From Conchocele bisecta (Eukaryota > Mollusca > Bivalvia > Lucinida > Thyasiridae), in assembly GCA_029237695.1 (NCBI GenBank), contig CM055277.1, positions 40,954,242 to 41,018,241 on the forward strand: 64,000 nucleotides of DNA, written 5' to 3'. Positions 46,091-57,454 of the stretch are shown here, in pieces. The notes under the pieces were generated by a model that was not told where the DNA came from, did not search any database, and saw only the letters and a list, made by a program, of their open reading frames with translations. The translations under genes and the position numbers were made by a program. Each line of letters opens with the position of its first letter. The stretch's first letter is position 1.

Positions 46091-46457
46091 AGCAGAAGCC
46101 GTTTTTATCGCCTTTTTTTCGGTATTGTTCAAATATTTTCATTATTTCTCATATTTTTTCGATAATAATATCCACATAGTTTTGTACATAAATATTATTC
46201 CGTGACATGAATTTAATTTTTGTTGAAATATATCAAGTATATTTAATTTTAAAAGAGTAATTTTTTAGGTACATTATTTTAGCGGAATTTTGGTGGCCAT
46301 CTTGAATTTGCCCGAAAACGGCACACTTTGATTTTTCTAAGAAACGGATTTCGAATTCAGCACAAAATTGTGCATAAGAATCACTCATCGAACATCTCCG
46401 GCTCAACATAAATAAATAAAAGTGCCCCAGCTCTCGGGCTAATGGTTTGCGCGAAAT

Positions 46458-46682
46458 GGGGGCCGTTTCACTAATCTTCGTAACGACTCAGTAAAATGTT
46501 CGTAAGTGCAAAATTATGATAGTCTGTAACTTGCACAATGTTTTCTTGTAAGCAATTATTGGATTTACATTTATTGAGCATAGGCTGCATATGCAGCATA
46601 TGCTCAATAAATGTAAATCCATCAATTTAAATTTGCACTTACGAACATTTTAGTCGTACGAAGTATAGTGAAACGGGCCCCC
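46458..46682. mobile_element. Palindromic MITE, GGGCCGTTTCAC family
   Basis: Same family as 11,992-12,214. The centre GAGCATAGGCTGCATATGCAG folds on itself. Confidence 0.85.
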
Positions 46683-46847
46683 GGGGATTTGACAGTTGCT
46701 TGTTATCTACCGGTATAACGTCGGCTTTGTTAAACATCTAAATCCCACTCCCACACATCCAATTATACTGTACAGATTCAGTCGTTTAGCTGTCATCTAT
46801 CGCCACAATAAATGTTCAGTTCAAATTACCCGAGCAAGTTTGTGCCA

Positions 46848-47063
46848 TTAACCCGTTGAACCCGAAAGCCCGCTATATAGGTTTATGCAACAAGCCGTCT
46901 CATCAGGATCTGCACTGTTTGAAAGTAATTTTCATATTTTTGACAACAACAAATACCCCCTTTGTATAAATGAAATAGTCTGAAAATCATTTTGCGATGA
47001 TTGGATTGGTTGCAAAATTAGCATATCACAGCCCATTTAGTTACTTAGGGGTGAAAGGGTTAA
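46848..47063 (+). mobile_element. MITE-like repeat with TTAACCC-type ends
   Basis: From TTAACCCGTTGAACCCGAAA to GGGGTGAAAGGGTTAA. Opposite orientation to the copy at 7,015-7,262. Confidence 0.7.
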
Positions 47064-47186
47064 ATATCATTCTAATAACAACGAAATTTGCCATTCTTGA
47101 GATCAATAGCGTTAAAACGTTAACGGACAGCAATAAGTATCCTGTGTAATTTTTCAGACAGAAGTGATACATACATGTACCAAAAT

Positions 47187-47425
47187 GTTGAAGTAACGGA
47201 CCAAGGTCTATATTGTATTAAATGTACATTAAAGTATCAGTAGGTGAAAACAATTAAATACTGCTTTCTTACTCTCTGTTATACAGAGCACACATGTCTT
47301 TATTTGTTTTCGCTTACATATATTTAATGTACAGAGAGTAAAGAAAACGTATTGTACTTGTTCCACCTACTGACACGTTTGTGTATATTTTAATGCATTT
47401 GCAAACCTTGGTCCGTTACTTCAAC
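47187..47425. mobile_element. Palindromic MITE, GTTGAAGTAACGGACCAAGG family
   Basis: Ends GTTGAAGTAACGGACCAAGG and, inverted, CCTTGGTCCGTTACTTCAAC. The arms fold over most of the length. Confidence 0.85.
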
Positions 47426-48221
47426 TGATGACACAGACTGAGACACATCCATACGCGGATACCAATGACGCATTGTTGACGCCTAGCGCCGTATCTAGGA
47501 TTAAGCGCCTTGTCTGAAATGTGAAAAGTGAGAAACAATGCGTATTGCATCTGTGGCTAGTTTAACTCCTAGTCCGCTAGTGAACGCCAGCAACTTGGTA
47601 ATGCACTTTCAAGTTGTTGCTTCTTTTTAAACAGGGCGTGCACTTAATTGCGAACAGTGCAGACCCTGATCGGATGCGCAGCTTGACTAGGGTCTACACT
47701 GCTCGCAAGAACCCATACTGTCTCTAGTCACAATCACAGATATGATGGAATTAACAGTGTTTATGCGTTTCACGTTATTTATCATGCGGCTCAATCCGCG
47801 TGTATAATTTATCATCCACTTCGTATATACGACGGATTATTACATGTGACGTCATGCAGCAAACTGGGCCATATCAAGTTCTCAATTTCCTACTCGTCTT
47901 ACGACTCGTCTTGCGGCGCATACGGGCACTATCGTCCAGATTGGATTTAAACTCATCCTCTATATTTACAAACATATACCTATGCCACATATATATATTT
48001 TTTTAAATTGTGGGTGGAGAACCCGTTAATTTTATTTTTGTTTGTATCAATAAGTAACAAACCAATGTAACAAGTCAGCGACATACATGTACAGTGTGGA
48101 AGCAGATCAGACCGTAATTATGTCCAATCTGGTAGAACTCACACTATTGGTCCTCACTATACACATACTACTACGAATGTTGTACGAGTTAACATGTAAA
48201 TGTACATGTATCAGCTACTAG
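47426..48221. other. Flanking DNA, no gene seen
   Basis: Contains one hairpin near 47,645-47,705 (GTGCAGACCCTGATC / CTAGGGTCTACAC). Small ORFs lack support. Confidence 0.55.
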
Positions 48222-48446
48222 TACATTGTAACCTCTCTATACCGGACACCGAGCATACACCTGTGATGTTCTTGGTCATTTATCTCAGGTGACAACGCCT
48301 GTTCATGATCGCATAGCACACGAATATGGCTCAGAATAGTTAAATGCCTGATTTACAATGAAACTCTCTAAACCGGACTCCATGAGGACCTCCCAGGGTG
48401 GGGCTGGGACCTCCCAGGGTGTCCGGTTTAGAGGTGTTCCACTGTA
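48222..48446. mobile_element. Pogo/Tigger-type MITE, nested
   Basis: TACATTGTAACCTCTCTATACC at left and GGTTTAGAGGTGTTCCACTG at right, with another inverted end pair inside (48,357 onward). A short TGGGACCTCCCAGGG repeat differs in length from copy B. Confidence 0.65.
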
Positions 48447-48992
48447 TTACAGAAAGTGGCGAAACTAGGTTAGCAAGAAATGGCATTGTCAAACGAAGCT
48501 AATCCCCTCGCTGGCAGCATTGATAATACAAATAATGAAAACATTTAACGCTTTAACATTTTTGCCTTGCAAAAAAGGTGAACATAAGTCCTCAGTGACC
48601 TTGACCTTGGGGCGGCTGGACGTGGGTTGTATGCAAAACAAAGCAACATCCCTAGATACACATTGTGGCAAAAATATTATCAAAATCGGTGAAGCGGTTC
48701 ATGAGTTGTTAAAAATGAAAGGTGTTACTATTGCACGCACGCACGTACGTACATGAACGAACGCTACAACCCCTCGTGTATCTTGGCGAGGTGATAATAA
48801 GTGGTATATAAATATTTGTATAAATGTTATATCAAAGACTGCGTTTCCTACTTGTATGGCATATGAACTTGAAAGAGTTTAACTGAATGAAGTATGTTAG
48901 ATCACATACATAGTAATCTATCATATGTGGTCAGATCAACGATCTATTCATAAACAAGACATTTCATACATGTGTATACTGCGAAGTCACAG

Positions 48993-49098
48993 AGTAGTAT
49001 ATAAGAGTCACAATGATACCATCACCCTCTGGAAGGCACCGGCTACGCACGGCGCCCCCACCGCATGGTGGTATCATTGGTGACTCTTATATACTACT
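48993..49098. repeat. Terminal-type inverted repeat hairpin, copy A
   Basis: Arms of about 30 bp (AGTAGTATATAAGAGTCACA... and its inverse ending TATATACTACT, with one extra base) close on a GC-rich loop. The AG...CT outer bases fit Polinton termini. I take it as the left end of the element, though the pair could also be two abutting termini. Confidence 0.6.
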
Positions 49099-49188
49099 AC
49101 CGCGAGACCATATATTTATGACATGAGAAGATACACCCTATTAGAGATAAGAATCCCTATGTTATACTCAGTATATATATACAACATA

Positions 49189-49434
49189 ATGGTTCTAGTT
49201 AAGTGTGCGTGGTTGAAGACAGGTAGTCACGAGAGGTGTCATCGCACCGGTATTTACGAATATTGCAAACATCACCGTGCATGGATGCGAAGAGGTTCCG
49301 TTTCACCTCGCCCATGTCGGCATTGTGGGGTAGGGACCAAAGCCGAGTCATTGCTATGTCCACCATGCGGTGGTACTCAGGCTACTCATCGAATGGTTAA
49401 CAAGGGATTACGTGCTCACAAGATTATCGTTTAG
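49189..49434 (+). CDS. Cys/His zinc-binding protein, Polinton-like element, copy A
   Basis: Start chosen at MVLVKCAW; an upstream ATG at 49,123 is open only in this copy. About 81 residues. First module C-x10-C-x8-C-x2-H (CAWLKTGSHERC...YCKHH), a pattern common in small proteins of large DNA viruses and Polinton-like elements. Second module C-x2-C-...-C-x2-C (CRHCGVGTKAESLLCPPCGG), a zinc-ribbon type. Likely nucleic-acid binding, function unknown. The stop at 49,434 is followed in another frame by a basic ORF, so the two may once have been one protein. Confidence 0.55.
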   Translation: MVLVKCAWLKTGSHERCHRTGIYEYCKHHRAWMRRGSVSPRPCRHCGVGTKAESLLCPPCGGTQATHRMVNKGLRAHKIIV

Positions 49435-49963
49435 TAATAATTCAAATCGGAAAGTCAGTTTGAAAGATAGAATCGATCTAATTAGTCACGGTGTTTCTAC
49501 AGCATTAAAACACTGTAAAAAACATTATCAAACTAATTTCATAAAATTGGAAATTGAACAGAAAAAACAACTACCAATATTATTAGAGAAAATGGATAAT
49601 ACAATACAATTGGAATTGAAAGTTTTTAATGACTGTGTTGAAGAAGTTTACGAAGCTTACGGGGGTTATGATCCTGTACATAAATTCTATAAAATGAGAA
49701 CACTAGGCGATATCGAATACATGAAATACCAGCGTCATTTATTACGCTCCGATAAAAACGTTGCATTTACAATATTATACCGGCAATTATGTCAACTATA
49801 CAAGAGGCAAATACAAACATTAAGACGTATAATGCGTATCGGATATGAAACTAAGGTGTATTATATAAAATTGTTAAAACCCAATGATTCGTTTACGAAT
49901 GTACATTTCTACGATATCGCTTATAAAGATATGTATATTATTGAACAGAAAAAATACTACTAA
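49425..49963 (+). CDS. Basic helical protein of the element, copy A
   Basis: Open frame to 49,963; the convincing part begins near 49,430 (SNNSNRKVSLKDRIDLISHG). About 178 residues, rich in Lys, Arg, Tyr and Ile, predicted largely helical. Notable words are ALKHCKKHYQTNFIKLEIEQ and YRQLCQLYKRQIQTLRRIMR. No recognised family. No ATG fits well, which suggests a frameshifted continuation of the zinc-binding ORF. Confidence 0.5.
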
Positions 49964-50625
49964 TTAATTTATGTTGTAATCACAACACCAAGCAGACGAC
50001 AATGTTCCAATTACACGCGTTATGAAAATGTAAATTAGGTGTCCCACCTTACACGTATATTAAGTGTCCATTTATAGAGAGGTTTACACGATTACGTCTT
50101 CCGGGATGGAAAATAAACACACTGTAATATATATTACACACACGGTTATTTATAACCTTATCAATGGTATGTAAACGGGCTATCGATTTACACAGGTGGT
50201 GTGTACACAGTTTATAAACACTTAGTGAGGGTTATATAATTCACGAATTTCCGGGATGGTTCCTTATTTAATTTTGTAAAAATGTTTATAATTTAAAGCT
50301 GAACACCCCTATTATATAGAAAACATATTAATAATATAATAATTTAATTTATTAATTAATAATAAATAACTTTTTTTTTTATTTCACCAGCAAAGTTAGG
50401 TTTATATGATGAAATAAACACATATATACATTGCTGGGACGCTAGCAGTAATTTCAAAAGTGAGGCAGGTTTCGCCACATGTACTTCACTCTGGCCGCTC
50501 TACACATTATAGCGGATGGAGGTAACAAAGGAGAGAGGTCCGCGGTATCGGTCCAATGATGGGGTGGAGGAGATGTGAGTGTAACACACCTCGCTAAGCC
50601 TAAAAAAAAAAAAAGGAAGAGATTT
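49964..50625. other. AT-rich intergenic region in the element, copy A
   Basis: Contains AT palindromes (ATTAATAATATAATAATTTA, 50,328-50,370) and a T-run. No gene seen. It separates plus-strand genes from the convergent minus-strand genes. Confidence 0.55.
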
Positions 50626-50712
50626 AAGTGAAGGCTTAGTGGGGTGGACCCAGAAGGGTTTTGCTGGCGCGGGTTCGAGCCTCGGTGTGACCTAAAACTT
50701 TTTTTTTCTTTT
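50626..50712 (+). promoter_or_regulatory. tRNA-like Pol III module, copy A
   Basis: A-box-like GGCTTAGTGGGG (50,633) and a strong B box GGGTTCGAGCC (50,671), then a T-run terminator from 50,699. Cloverleaf pairing is poor, so this is tRNA-like rather than a tRNA gene. Confidence 0.5.
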
Positions 50713-50833
50713 TTTTTTTTTTAAATGTTAATGATTTTCCTAAAATTAATTAATAAATTGTATACTGCACCAATATAATTAATTTTATAATTAATTTAAA
50801 GAAAATTATAAAATTAATTATTTAATAAAAATA

Positions 50834-51435
50834 TTAATTTCCTCCGACTTTATCTCCAAGTTTTACCCTAAATTTATCCCGATCAGTACACTCAAGCTTG
50901 GGCATGGTGGCGCGTGCTTTGATTCTAATATCATTTTTTAATTTTTCTTATCTCCCCATTTCTTGCACCACGGATTCAAATTCTAAATTTGATATTTTCT
51001 TATCGGCCAACGCTTTGGACACTATAACGTCGATACCATTTTTCTTAGACCTGGCGAGAACGGATATTCTATCATGTTTTCTACATTTTTTCTCGAGTTT
51101 TCCACCCGACGCCCTAATTACCATACACAACAACCCAGAAACGGCCGACACCGCACATAAAATCCCCGCTACAGGAACCGTTATAATGGTGGATATAGTT
51201 GCAGCTGTCCCCGCCCCACACAACACAGAAACACTCGCCAGAGCCGTGCTAGATGCTTCAGCCATGTTCACCGCGCGCCTATATTTTTTAGCGTTTTTTT
51301 TTTATTTGTATATTCTCTAACTAAAATATCCTGCACAGCGACGATATTATTCGACCTAAAATCTGAACTTCTTTCGTTAATTGGATACAGTGTTGATGGA
51401 GTGGTATTGACAATTGGAAGCGGTGATTCGTTCAT
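50834..51435 (-). pseudogene. Element membrane protein (two hydrophobic spans), copy A
   Basis: ATG at 51,435. The N-terminal third (NESPLPIVNTTPSTLYPINE) is in one frame up to an A-run of 10 (51,294-51,303), after which the similarity resumes in another frame. A hydrophobic region follows (ASVSVLCGAGTAATISTIIT, then GILCAVSAVSGLLCMVI), then a basic helix (KLEKKCRKHDRISVLARSKK) and an acidic helix (VSKALADKKISNLEFESVVQ). An in-frame TAA at 50,948 precedes a short conserved tail ending at 50,834. The same protein type is familiar from cnidarian and mollusc Polinton-like elements, where its role is unknown. Confidence 0.6.
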
Positions 51436-51455
51436 GATTTTCAATATATTAGTAT

Positions 51456-53096
51456 TTACAAATTAAGTTCAATTAACAATGAGACAATAGTGGAAGAACT
51501 CTCTGGGTCAGCGATTTTCGTAACAAAGTTAATATCACTACCTTCGGAAAGTCTAATTAGATCATAACCGGCGAAGGAAACCACCGACGAACTATCTCCA
51601 GCGATTTTAGTGACTCCAACTCCCCGTTTTTCCCCATCTACTACAATATTTATCGTGACCGCGCCCACAGGTTTACCACTAACAGTAACCGAGCAGACCG
51701 CCATTCAGAGAACTGTACCTGTAGCTGTCATGGCGTATCCCCTACATTTATTACTCGCATTGGCACCGAACGAATATTCATAGAGCCCCTCAACCAATGG
51801 GCCCCGCTTCTCAACCCAAACTGTTATGATACGTTTTTGCGTTTTCATTGTTTGCAACAATCCGGCAACCGCCCCGATAGAGGTATGGGCCTCAGCACGA
51901 ATCTTATAAGAGGCCTCCTCAAGAGCTTTTGTCGCGGCTCTACGAACATGTTTCAGTTTATCGGAAACTTCGGTTATTTTTCTGTCTAGTTCGGTAAGTG
52001 CCTTGTAGCCTTCTAGGGCTTTTTCAACACCTAACCGGGCCTCTTTTTGATATTCAGTTATTTTTCCGTCTAGTTCGGTAAGTGCCGCTTCTCTGCTGAC
52101 AGAGTCCTCTAAGCGCAACGCATCATAAGCCTCCGTAATGATCGCCTGGTGGCCTTCTAGGGCTTTTTCAACACCCAACCGGGCCTCTTTTTGAAATTCA
52201 GTTATGTTTCCGTCTAGTTCAGCAACCGCCGCTTCTCTGATGAGAGAGTCCTCTGAGCGCAACACCCCCATAAACCTCCGTAAGGTCCGCCTGGTGGTCT
52301 TCTCGGACTTTATCAATACCCGTTCGGACCCCCTCAACCCCCAACCGGGCCTCCTTTCGAAATTCGGTTATTTTTTCGTCTAGTTCAGTAAGTGCCGCTT
52401 CTCTGTTGAGAGAATCCTCTGAGCGCAACATCCCATAAGCCTCCGCAATGGCCTCCTTGTGGTCTTCTCGGACTCCCTCAATCCCCAACAGGCATCTTTT
52501 CGAAATTTGGTTATTTTTCCGTCTAGTTCAGTAAGTGCCGCTTCTCTGATGAGAGAGTCCTTTAAACGCAACGCATCATAAGTCTCCGTAAGGTCCGCCT
52601 GGTGGTCTTCTCGGACTTTATCAATATCCGACCTGGCCTCTTTTCGAAATTTGGTTATTTGTTTTCCTAGTTTGGTAAGTGTCGCTTCGCTGATGAGAGA
52701 GTCCTTTAAGCGCAACGCATCATAAAGCCTCCGTAAGGTCCGCCTGGTGGTCTTCTCGGACTTTATCAACACCCGTTCCGACTCCCTCAATCCCCAACCG
52801 GGCCTCTTTTCGAAATTCGCTTATTTTTCCGCCTAGTTCGTTTAGTTCCGTATGTGTTTCTTCACGACTTTGTGTATTCACAGCCAGGGCATATTCTCTA
52901 AGTTGTGACAGTAGACTCCTGTGAATATCGTCCGTGGCCGCCGATATAGTTCTATTGATTAAGGCTTTTGTTTTTTGGGTAGTTAAAAAGTCGCCCTCTG
53001 TCGGGATGAATCCTCTTCTGTCGGTTCCAAATTCTATGAATTTGTCACCCAATCCCGATTGCAATTGGAAGAACTACCTGGTCCGTATATACTCAT
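51456..53096 (-). pseudogene. Fibre-like coiled-coil protein of the element, copy A
   Basis: Start ATG at 53,096 (MSIYGPGSSS), then a frame change before DFLTTQKTKALINR. The middle has about six repeats of roughly 48 residues (consensus TELDGKITEFRKEARLGIEG...DALRLKDSLIREAAL), strongly alpha-helical and charged, a probable trimeric coiled coil. The C-terminus (IITVWVEKRGPLVEGLYEYS... to ...STIVSLLIELNL at 51,456) resembles the beta-rich tip of Polinton/phage-type fibres. Breaks in this copy are frameshifts near 53,045, 52,730, 52,490 and 52,270, plus an in-frame TGA at 51,705. Probable virion attachment fibre. Confidence 0.65.
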
Positions 53097-53185
53097 TTAC
53101 AATAATGTTGATAATATATATATATATATATAAATTACGAACATGCGTTTAATTCTAATTAATTTTAAAAAAATTATAAAATTAA
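53097..53185. promoter_or_regulatory. AT-rich spacer with TA microsatellite, copy A
   Basis: A (TA)n run at about 53,109-53,131 sits just upstream of the fibre-like gene. Copy B has a shorter run. It could act as a TATA-type promoter. The motif AATTTTAAAAAAATTATAAA follows. Confidence 0.4.
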
Positions 53186-53768
53186 TTAATTTGAAATTTC
53201 TAGGACGACCGAAATCGGGTAATCGTTCTTCAACTCTCGCCCTTTATCATCAAGAATAGAAATCTTCAACTCGTGGATGTGTCCCGATTCCAAAACTTTC
53301 ATCTCGGGGTGTGGGAAGTCTAAGGTCACAGTCTCCCCAAAGAAACAGTCGCTGGCGTGCACGGTTTTCAGTAATGTGATGGGAGTGCCGTCTACCGTGT
53401 TGTACGATGTGTTCACCCGATCCAGGTGCACCCCGAGAGTTTTCGTGACGGCGAAGTTTACTGGGGTCGTGCCTACGTGTTCGCCCGGAGCAAACACTCC
53501 GTCATCGTTGTAAGGGTATGTTATTTTAAATCCTAACAGTGAGCCCAACCCCGGTGAGATCCTTAAACGCTTCTCAACGGACACTGTCGCAAGCCCCGTG
53601 GGTTTCGAGATTGCGAGAGTGGCTACACCAGGAATCTTCGACGCGACAAAAGCTTGGAGATCTCCGAAACTCCAAAGACCCTTAGATACTATGGCATCTG
53701 GAGTTCTACGAAATCCTGATGTATCTGGAACATCTATGGCGTAGTTTCCGAAAGCCACAGGGTTTATG
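53186..53768 (-). pseudogene. Probable virion protein, 5'-truncated, copy A
   Basis: C-terminal 190-odd residues of the protein encoded at 61,184-61,927. The reading frame runs straight into the duplication junction at 53,768, where the first 50 or so residues and the start are lost. Otherwise near identical to copy B. Confidence 0.8.
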
Positions 53769-54483
53769 CCTTGGTATGTTACTTCAACCTGTGGCGGCAG
53801 CGAGGCATAATATAGCGTTTATCTTCGGAAATTTGCAAACCATGGGGGTCAGAAACGGAGCACAACGGCGCGGCCAAAACGTGACACTATGACTGGGGGA
53901 ATAGAAGGAAATAGATTGCCGCCGCGCTTTGTCACGTTTTTGCTACGTTGTACTTCGTTGTACCATGTTCTTGCTACGTTGTTGCCACGTTGTAGCACGC
54001 TGTGTTCACGTTTTGTCACGTTTGCTCACGTTGTAGTTAAAATAATATCTGCAAATCATAAATTCACATATCGTATGCGGGTGCATAGTGGAAGATGCAG
54101 TTTATTTTAAACTGCTGCAGCAGAAGCCGTTTTATCGCCTTTTTTCGGTATTGTTCAAATATTTTCATTATTTCTCATATTTTTTCGATAATAATATCCA
54201 CATAGTTTTGTACATAAATATTATTCCGTGACATGAATTTAATTTTTGTTGAAATATATCAAGTATATTTAATTTTAAAAGAGTAATTTTTTAGGTACAT
54301 TATTTTAGCGGAATTTTGGTGGCCATCTTGAATTTGCCCGAAAACGGCACACTTTGATTTTTCTAAGAAACGGATTTCGAATTCAGCACAAAATTGTGCA
54401 TAAGAATCACTCATCGAACATCTCCGGCTCAACATAAATAAATAAAAGTGCCCCAGCTCTCGGGCTAATGGTTTGCGCGAAAT

Positions 54484-54707
54484 GGGGGCCGTTTCACTAA
54501 TCTTCGTACGACTCAGTAAAATGTTCGTAAGTGCAAAATTATGATAGTCTGTAACTTGCACAATGTTTTCTTGTAAGCAATTATTGGATTTACATTTATT
54601 GAGCATAGGCTGCATATGCAGCATATGCTCAATAAATGTAAATCCATCAATTTAAATTTGCACTTACGAACATTTTAGTCGTACGAAGTATAGTGAAACG
54701 GGCCCCC
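54484..54707. mobile_element. Palindromic MITE, GGGCCGTTTCAC family, copy B
   Basis: Counterpart of 46,458-46,682, differing by one base gap (CTTCGTACGACT against CTTCGTAACGACT). Confidence 0.85.
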
Positions 54708-54872
54708 GGGGATTTAACAGTTGCTTGTTATCTACCGGTATGACGTCGGCTTTGTTAAACATCTAAATCCCACTCCCACACATCCAATTATACTGTACAG
54801 ATTCAGTCGTTTAGCTGTCATCTATCGCCACAATAAATGTTCAGTTCAAATTACCCGAGCAAGTTTGTGCCA

Positions 54873-55088
54873 TTAACCCGTTGAACCCGAAAGCCCGCTA
54901 TATAGGTTTATGCAACAAGCCGTCTCATCAGGATCTGCACTGTTTGAAAGTAATTTTCATATTTTTGACAACAACAAATACCCCCTTTGTATAAATGAAA
55001 TAGTCTGAAAATCATTTTGCGATGATTGGATTGGTTGCAAAATTAGCATATCACAGCCCATTTAGTTACTTAGGGGTGAAAGGGTTAA
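54873..55088 (+). mobile_element. MITE-like repeat with TTAACCC-type ends, copy B
   Basis: Counterpart of 46,848-47,063. Confidence 0.7.
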
Positions 55089-55211
55089 ATATCATTCTAA
55101 TAACAACGAAATTTGCCATTCTTGAGATCAATAGCGTTAAAACGTTAACGGACAGCAATAAGTATCCTGTGTAATTTTTCAGACAGAAGTGATACATACA
55201 TGTACCAAAAT

Positions 55212-55450
55212 GTTGAAGTAACGGACCAAGGTCTATATTGTATTAAATGTACATTAAAGTATCAGTAGGTGAAAACAATTAAATACTGCTTTCTTACTCT
55301 CTGTTATACAGAGCACATGTCTTTATTTGTTTTCGCTTACATATATTTAATGTACAGAGAGTAAAGAAAACGTATTGTACTTGTTCCACCTACTGACACG
55401 TTTGTGTATATTTTTAATTGCATTTGCAAACCTTGGTCCGTTACTTCAAC
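55212..55450. mobile_element. Palindromic MITE, GTTGAAGTAACGGACC family, copy B
   Basis: Counterpart of 47,187-47,425, with a two-base gap near 55,316 and an added pair of bases near 55,411. Confidence 0.85.
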
Positions 55451-56246
55451 TGATGACACAGACTGAGACACATCCATACGCGGATACCAATGACGCATTG
55501 TTGACGCCTAGCGCCGTATCTAGGATTAAGCGCCTTGTCTGAAATGTGAAAAGTGAGAAACAATGCGTATTGCATCTGTGGCTAGTTTAACTCCTAGTCC
55601 GCTAGTGAACGCCAGCAACTTGGTAATGCACTTTCAAGTTGTTGCTTCTTTTTAAACAGGGCGTGCACTTAATTGCGAACAGTGCAGACCCTGATCGGAT
55701 GCGCAGCTTGACTAGGGTCTACACTGCTCGCAAGAACCCATACTGTCTCTAGTCACAATCACAGATATGATGGAATTAACAGTGTTTATGCGTTTCACGT
55801 TATTTATCATGCGGCTCAATCCGCGTGTATAATTTATCATCCACTTCGTATATACGACGGATTATTACATGTGACGTCATGCAGCAAACCGGGCCATATC
55901 AAGTTCTCAATTTCCTACTCGTCTTACGACTCGTCTTGCGGCGCATACGGGCACTATCGTCCAGATTGGATTTAAACTCATCCTCTATATTTACAAACAT
56001 ATACGTATGCCACATATATATATTTTTTTAAATTGTGGGTGGAGAACCCGTTAATTTTATTTTTGTTTGTATCAATAAGTAACAAACCAATGTAACAAGT
56101 CAGCGACATACATGTACAGTGTGGAAGCAGATCAGACCGTAATTATGTCCAATCTGGTAGAACTCACACTATTGGTCCTCACTATACACATACTACTACG
56201 AATGTTGTACGAGTTAACATGTAAATGTACATGTATCAGCTACTAG

Positions 56247-56467
56247 TACATTGTAACCTCTCTATACCGGACACCGAGCATACACCTGTGATGTTCTTGG
56301 TCATTTATCTCAGGTGACAACGCCTGTTCATGATCGCATAGCACACGAATATGGCTCAGAATAGTTAAATGCCTGATTTACAATGAAACTCTCTAAACCG
56401 GACTCCATGAGGACCTCCCAGGGCTGGGGACCTCCCAGGGTGTCCGGTTTAGAGGTGTTCCACTGTA
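56247..56467. mobile_element. Pogo/Tigger-type MITE, copy B
   Basis: Counterpart of 48,222-48,446. Confidence 0.65.
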
Positions 56468-57011
56468 TTACAGAAAGTGGCGAAACTAGGTTAGCAAGAA
56501 ATGGCATTGTCAAACGAAGCTAATCCCCTCGCTGGCAGCATTGATAATACAAATAATAAAACATTTAACGCTTTAACATTTTTGCCTTGCAAAAAAGGTG
56601 AACATAAGTCCTCAGTGACCTTGACCTTGGGCGGCTGGACGTGGGTTGTATGCAAAACAAAGCAACATCCCTAGATACACATTGTGGCAAAAATATTATC
56701 AAAATCGGTGAAGCGGTTCATGAGTTGTTAAAAATGAAAGGTGTTACTATTGCACGCACGCACGTACGTACATGAACGAACGCTACAACCCCTCGTGTAT
56801 CTTGGCGAGGTGATAATAAGTGGTATATAAATATTTGTATAAATGTTATATCAAAGACTGCGTTTCCTACTTGTATGGCATATGAACTTGAAAGAGTTTA
56901 ACTGAATGAAGTATGTTAGATCACATACATAGTAATCTATCATATGTGGTCAGATCAACGATCTATTCATAAACAAGACATTTCATACATGTGTATACTG
57001 CGAAGTCACAG

Positions 57012-57117
57012 AGTAGTATATAAGAGTCACAATGATACCATCACCCTCTGGAAGGCACCGGCTACGCACGGCGCCCCCACCGCATGGTGGTATCATTGGT
57101 GACTCTTATATACTACT
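57012..57117. repeat. Terminal-type inverted repeat hairpin, copy B
   Basis: Same as 48,993-49,098. Confidence 0.6.
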
Positions 57118-57208
57118 ACCGCGAGACCATATATTTATGACATGAGAAGATACACCCTATTAGAGATAAGAAATCCCTATGTTATACTCAGTATATATAT
57201 ACAACATA

Positions 57209-57454
57209 ATGGTTCTAGTTAAGTGTGCGTGGTTGAAGACAGGTAGTCACGAGAGGTGTCATCGCACCGGTATTTACGAATATTGCAAACATCACCGTGC
57301 ATGGATGCGAAGAGGTTCCGTTTCACCTCGCCCATGTCGGCATTGTGGGGTAGGGACCAAAGCCGAGTCATTGCTATGTCCACCATGCGGTGGTACTCAG
57401 GCTACTCATCGAATGGTTAACAAGGGATTACGTGCTCACAAGATTATCGTTTAG
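57209..57454 (+). CDS. Cys/His zinc-binding protein, copy B
   Basis: Same protein as 49,189-49,434 from MVLVKCAW onward. An extra A near 57,172 puts the upstream ATG out of frame, which supports the MVLVKCAW start. Confidence 0.55.
   Translation: MVLVKCAWLKTGSHERCHRTGIYEYCKHHRAWMRRGSVSPRPCRHCGVGTKAESLLCPPCGGTQATHRMVNKGLRAHKIIV

Larger units (their letters stand above)
45741..53768. repeat. 8.03-kb tandem duplication, copy A
   Basis: The sequence from CCTTGGTATGTTACTTCAAC at 45,741 recurs at 53,769 and stays collinear for about 8.02 kb. Differences are a few substitutions plus one- to ten-base gaps, mainly in homopolymers and AT repeats. Copy A breaks off inside the virion-protein gene at GGGTTTATG. 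Confidence 0.95.
48993..53768. mobile_element. Polinton/adintovirus-like element, copy A (left part only)
   Basis: Starts at the AGTAGTATATAAGAGTCAC hairpin and carries the zinc-binding, basic, membrane, fibre-like and virion-protein genes. It is cut off at 53,768 by the tandem-duplication junction. The ATPase and anything further right are missing from this copy. Confidence 0.65.

Noticed and set aside
46461..46682. Rho-independent-type terminator or riboswitch (strong hairpin)
   Set aside because: Its other copies (11,992 and 54,484) with matching terminal repeats show it is a MITE.
50898..51320. 140-codon plus-strand ORF with hydrophobic ends
   Set aside because: It is the antisense shadow of the element membrane protein, whose minus-strand frame has the family-like sequence.
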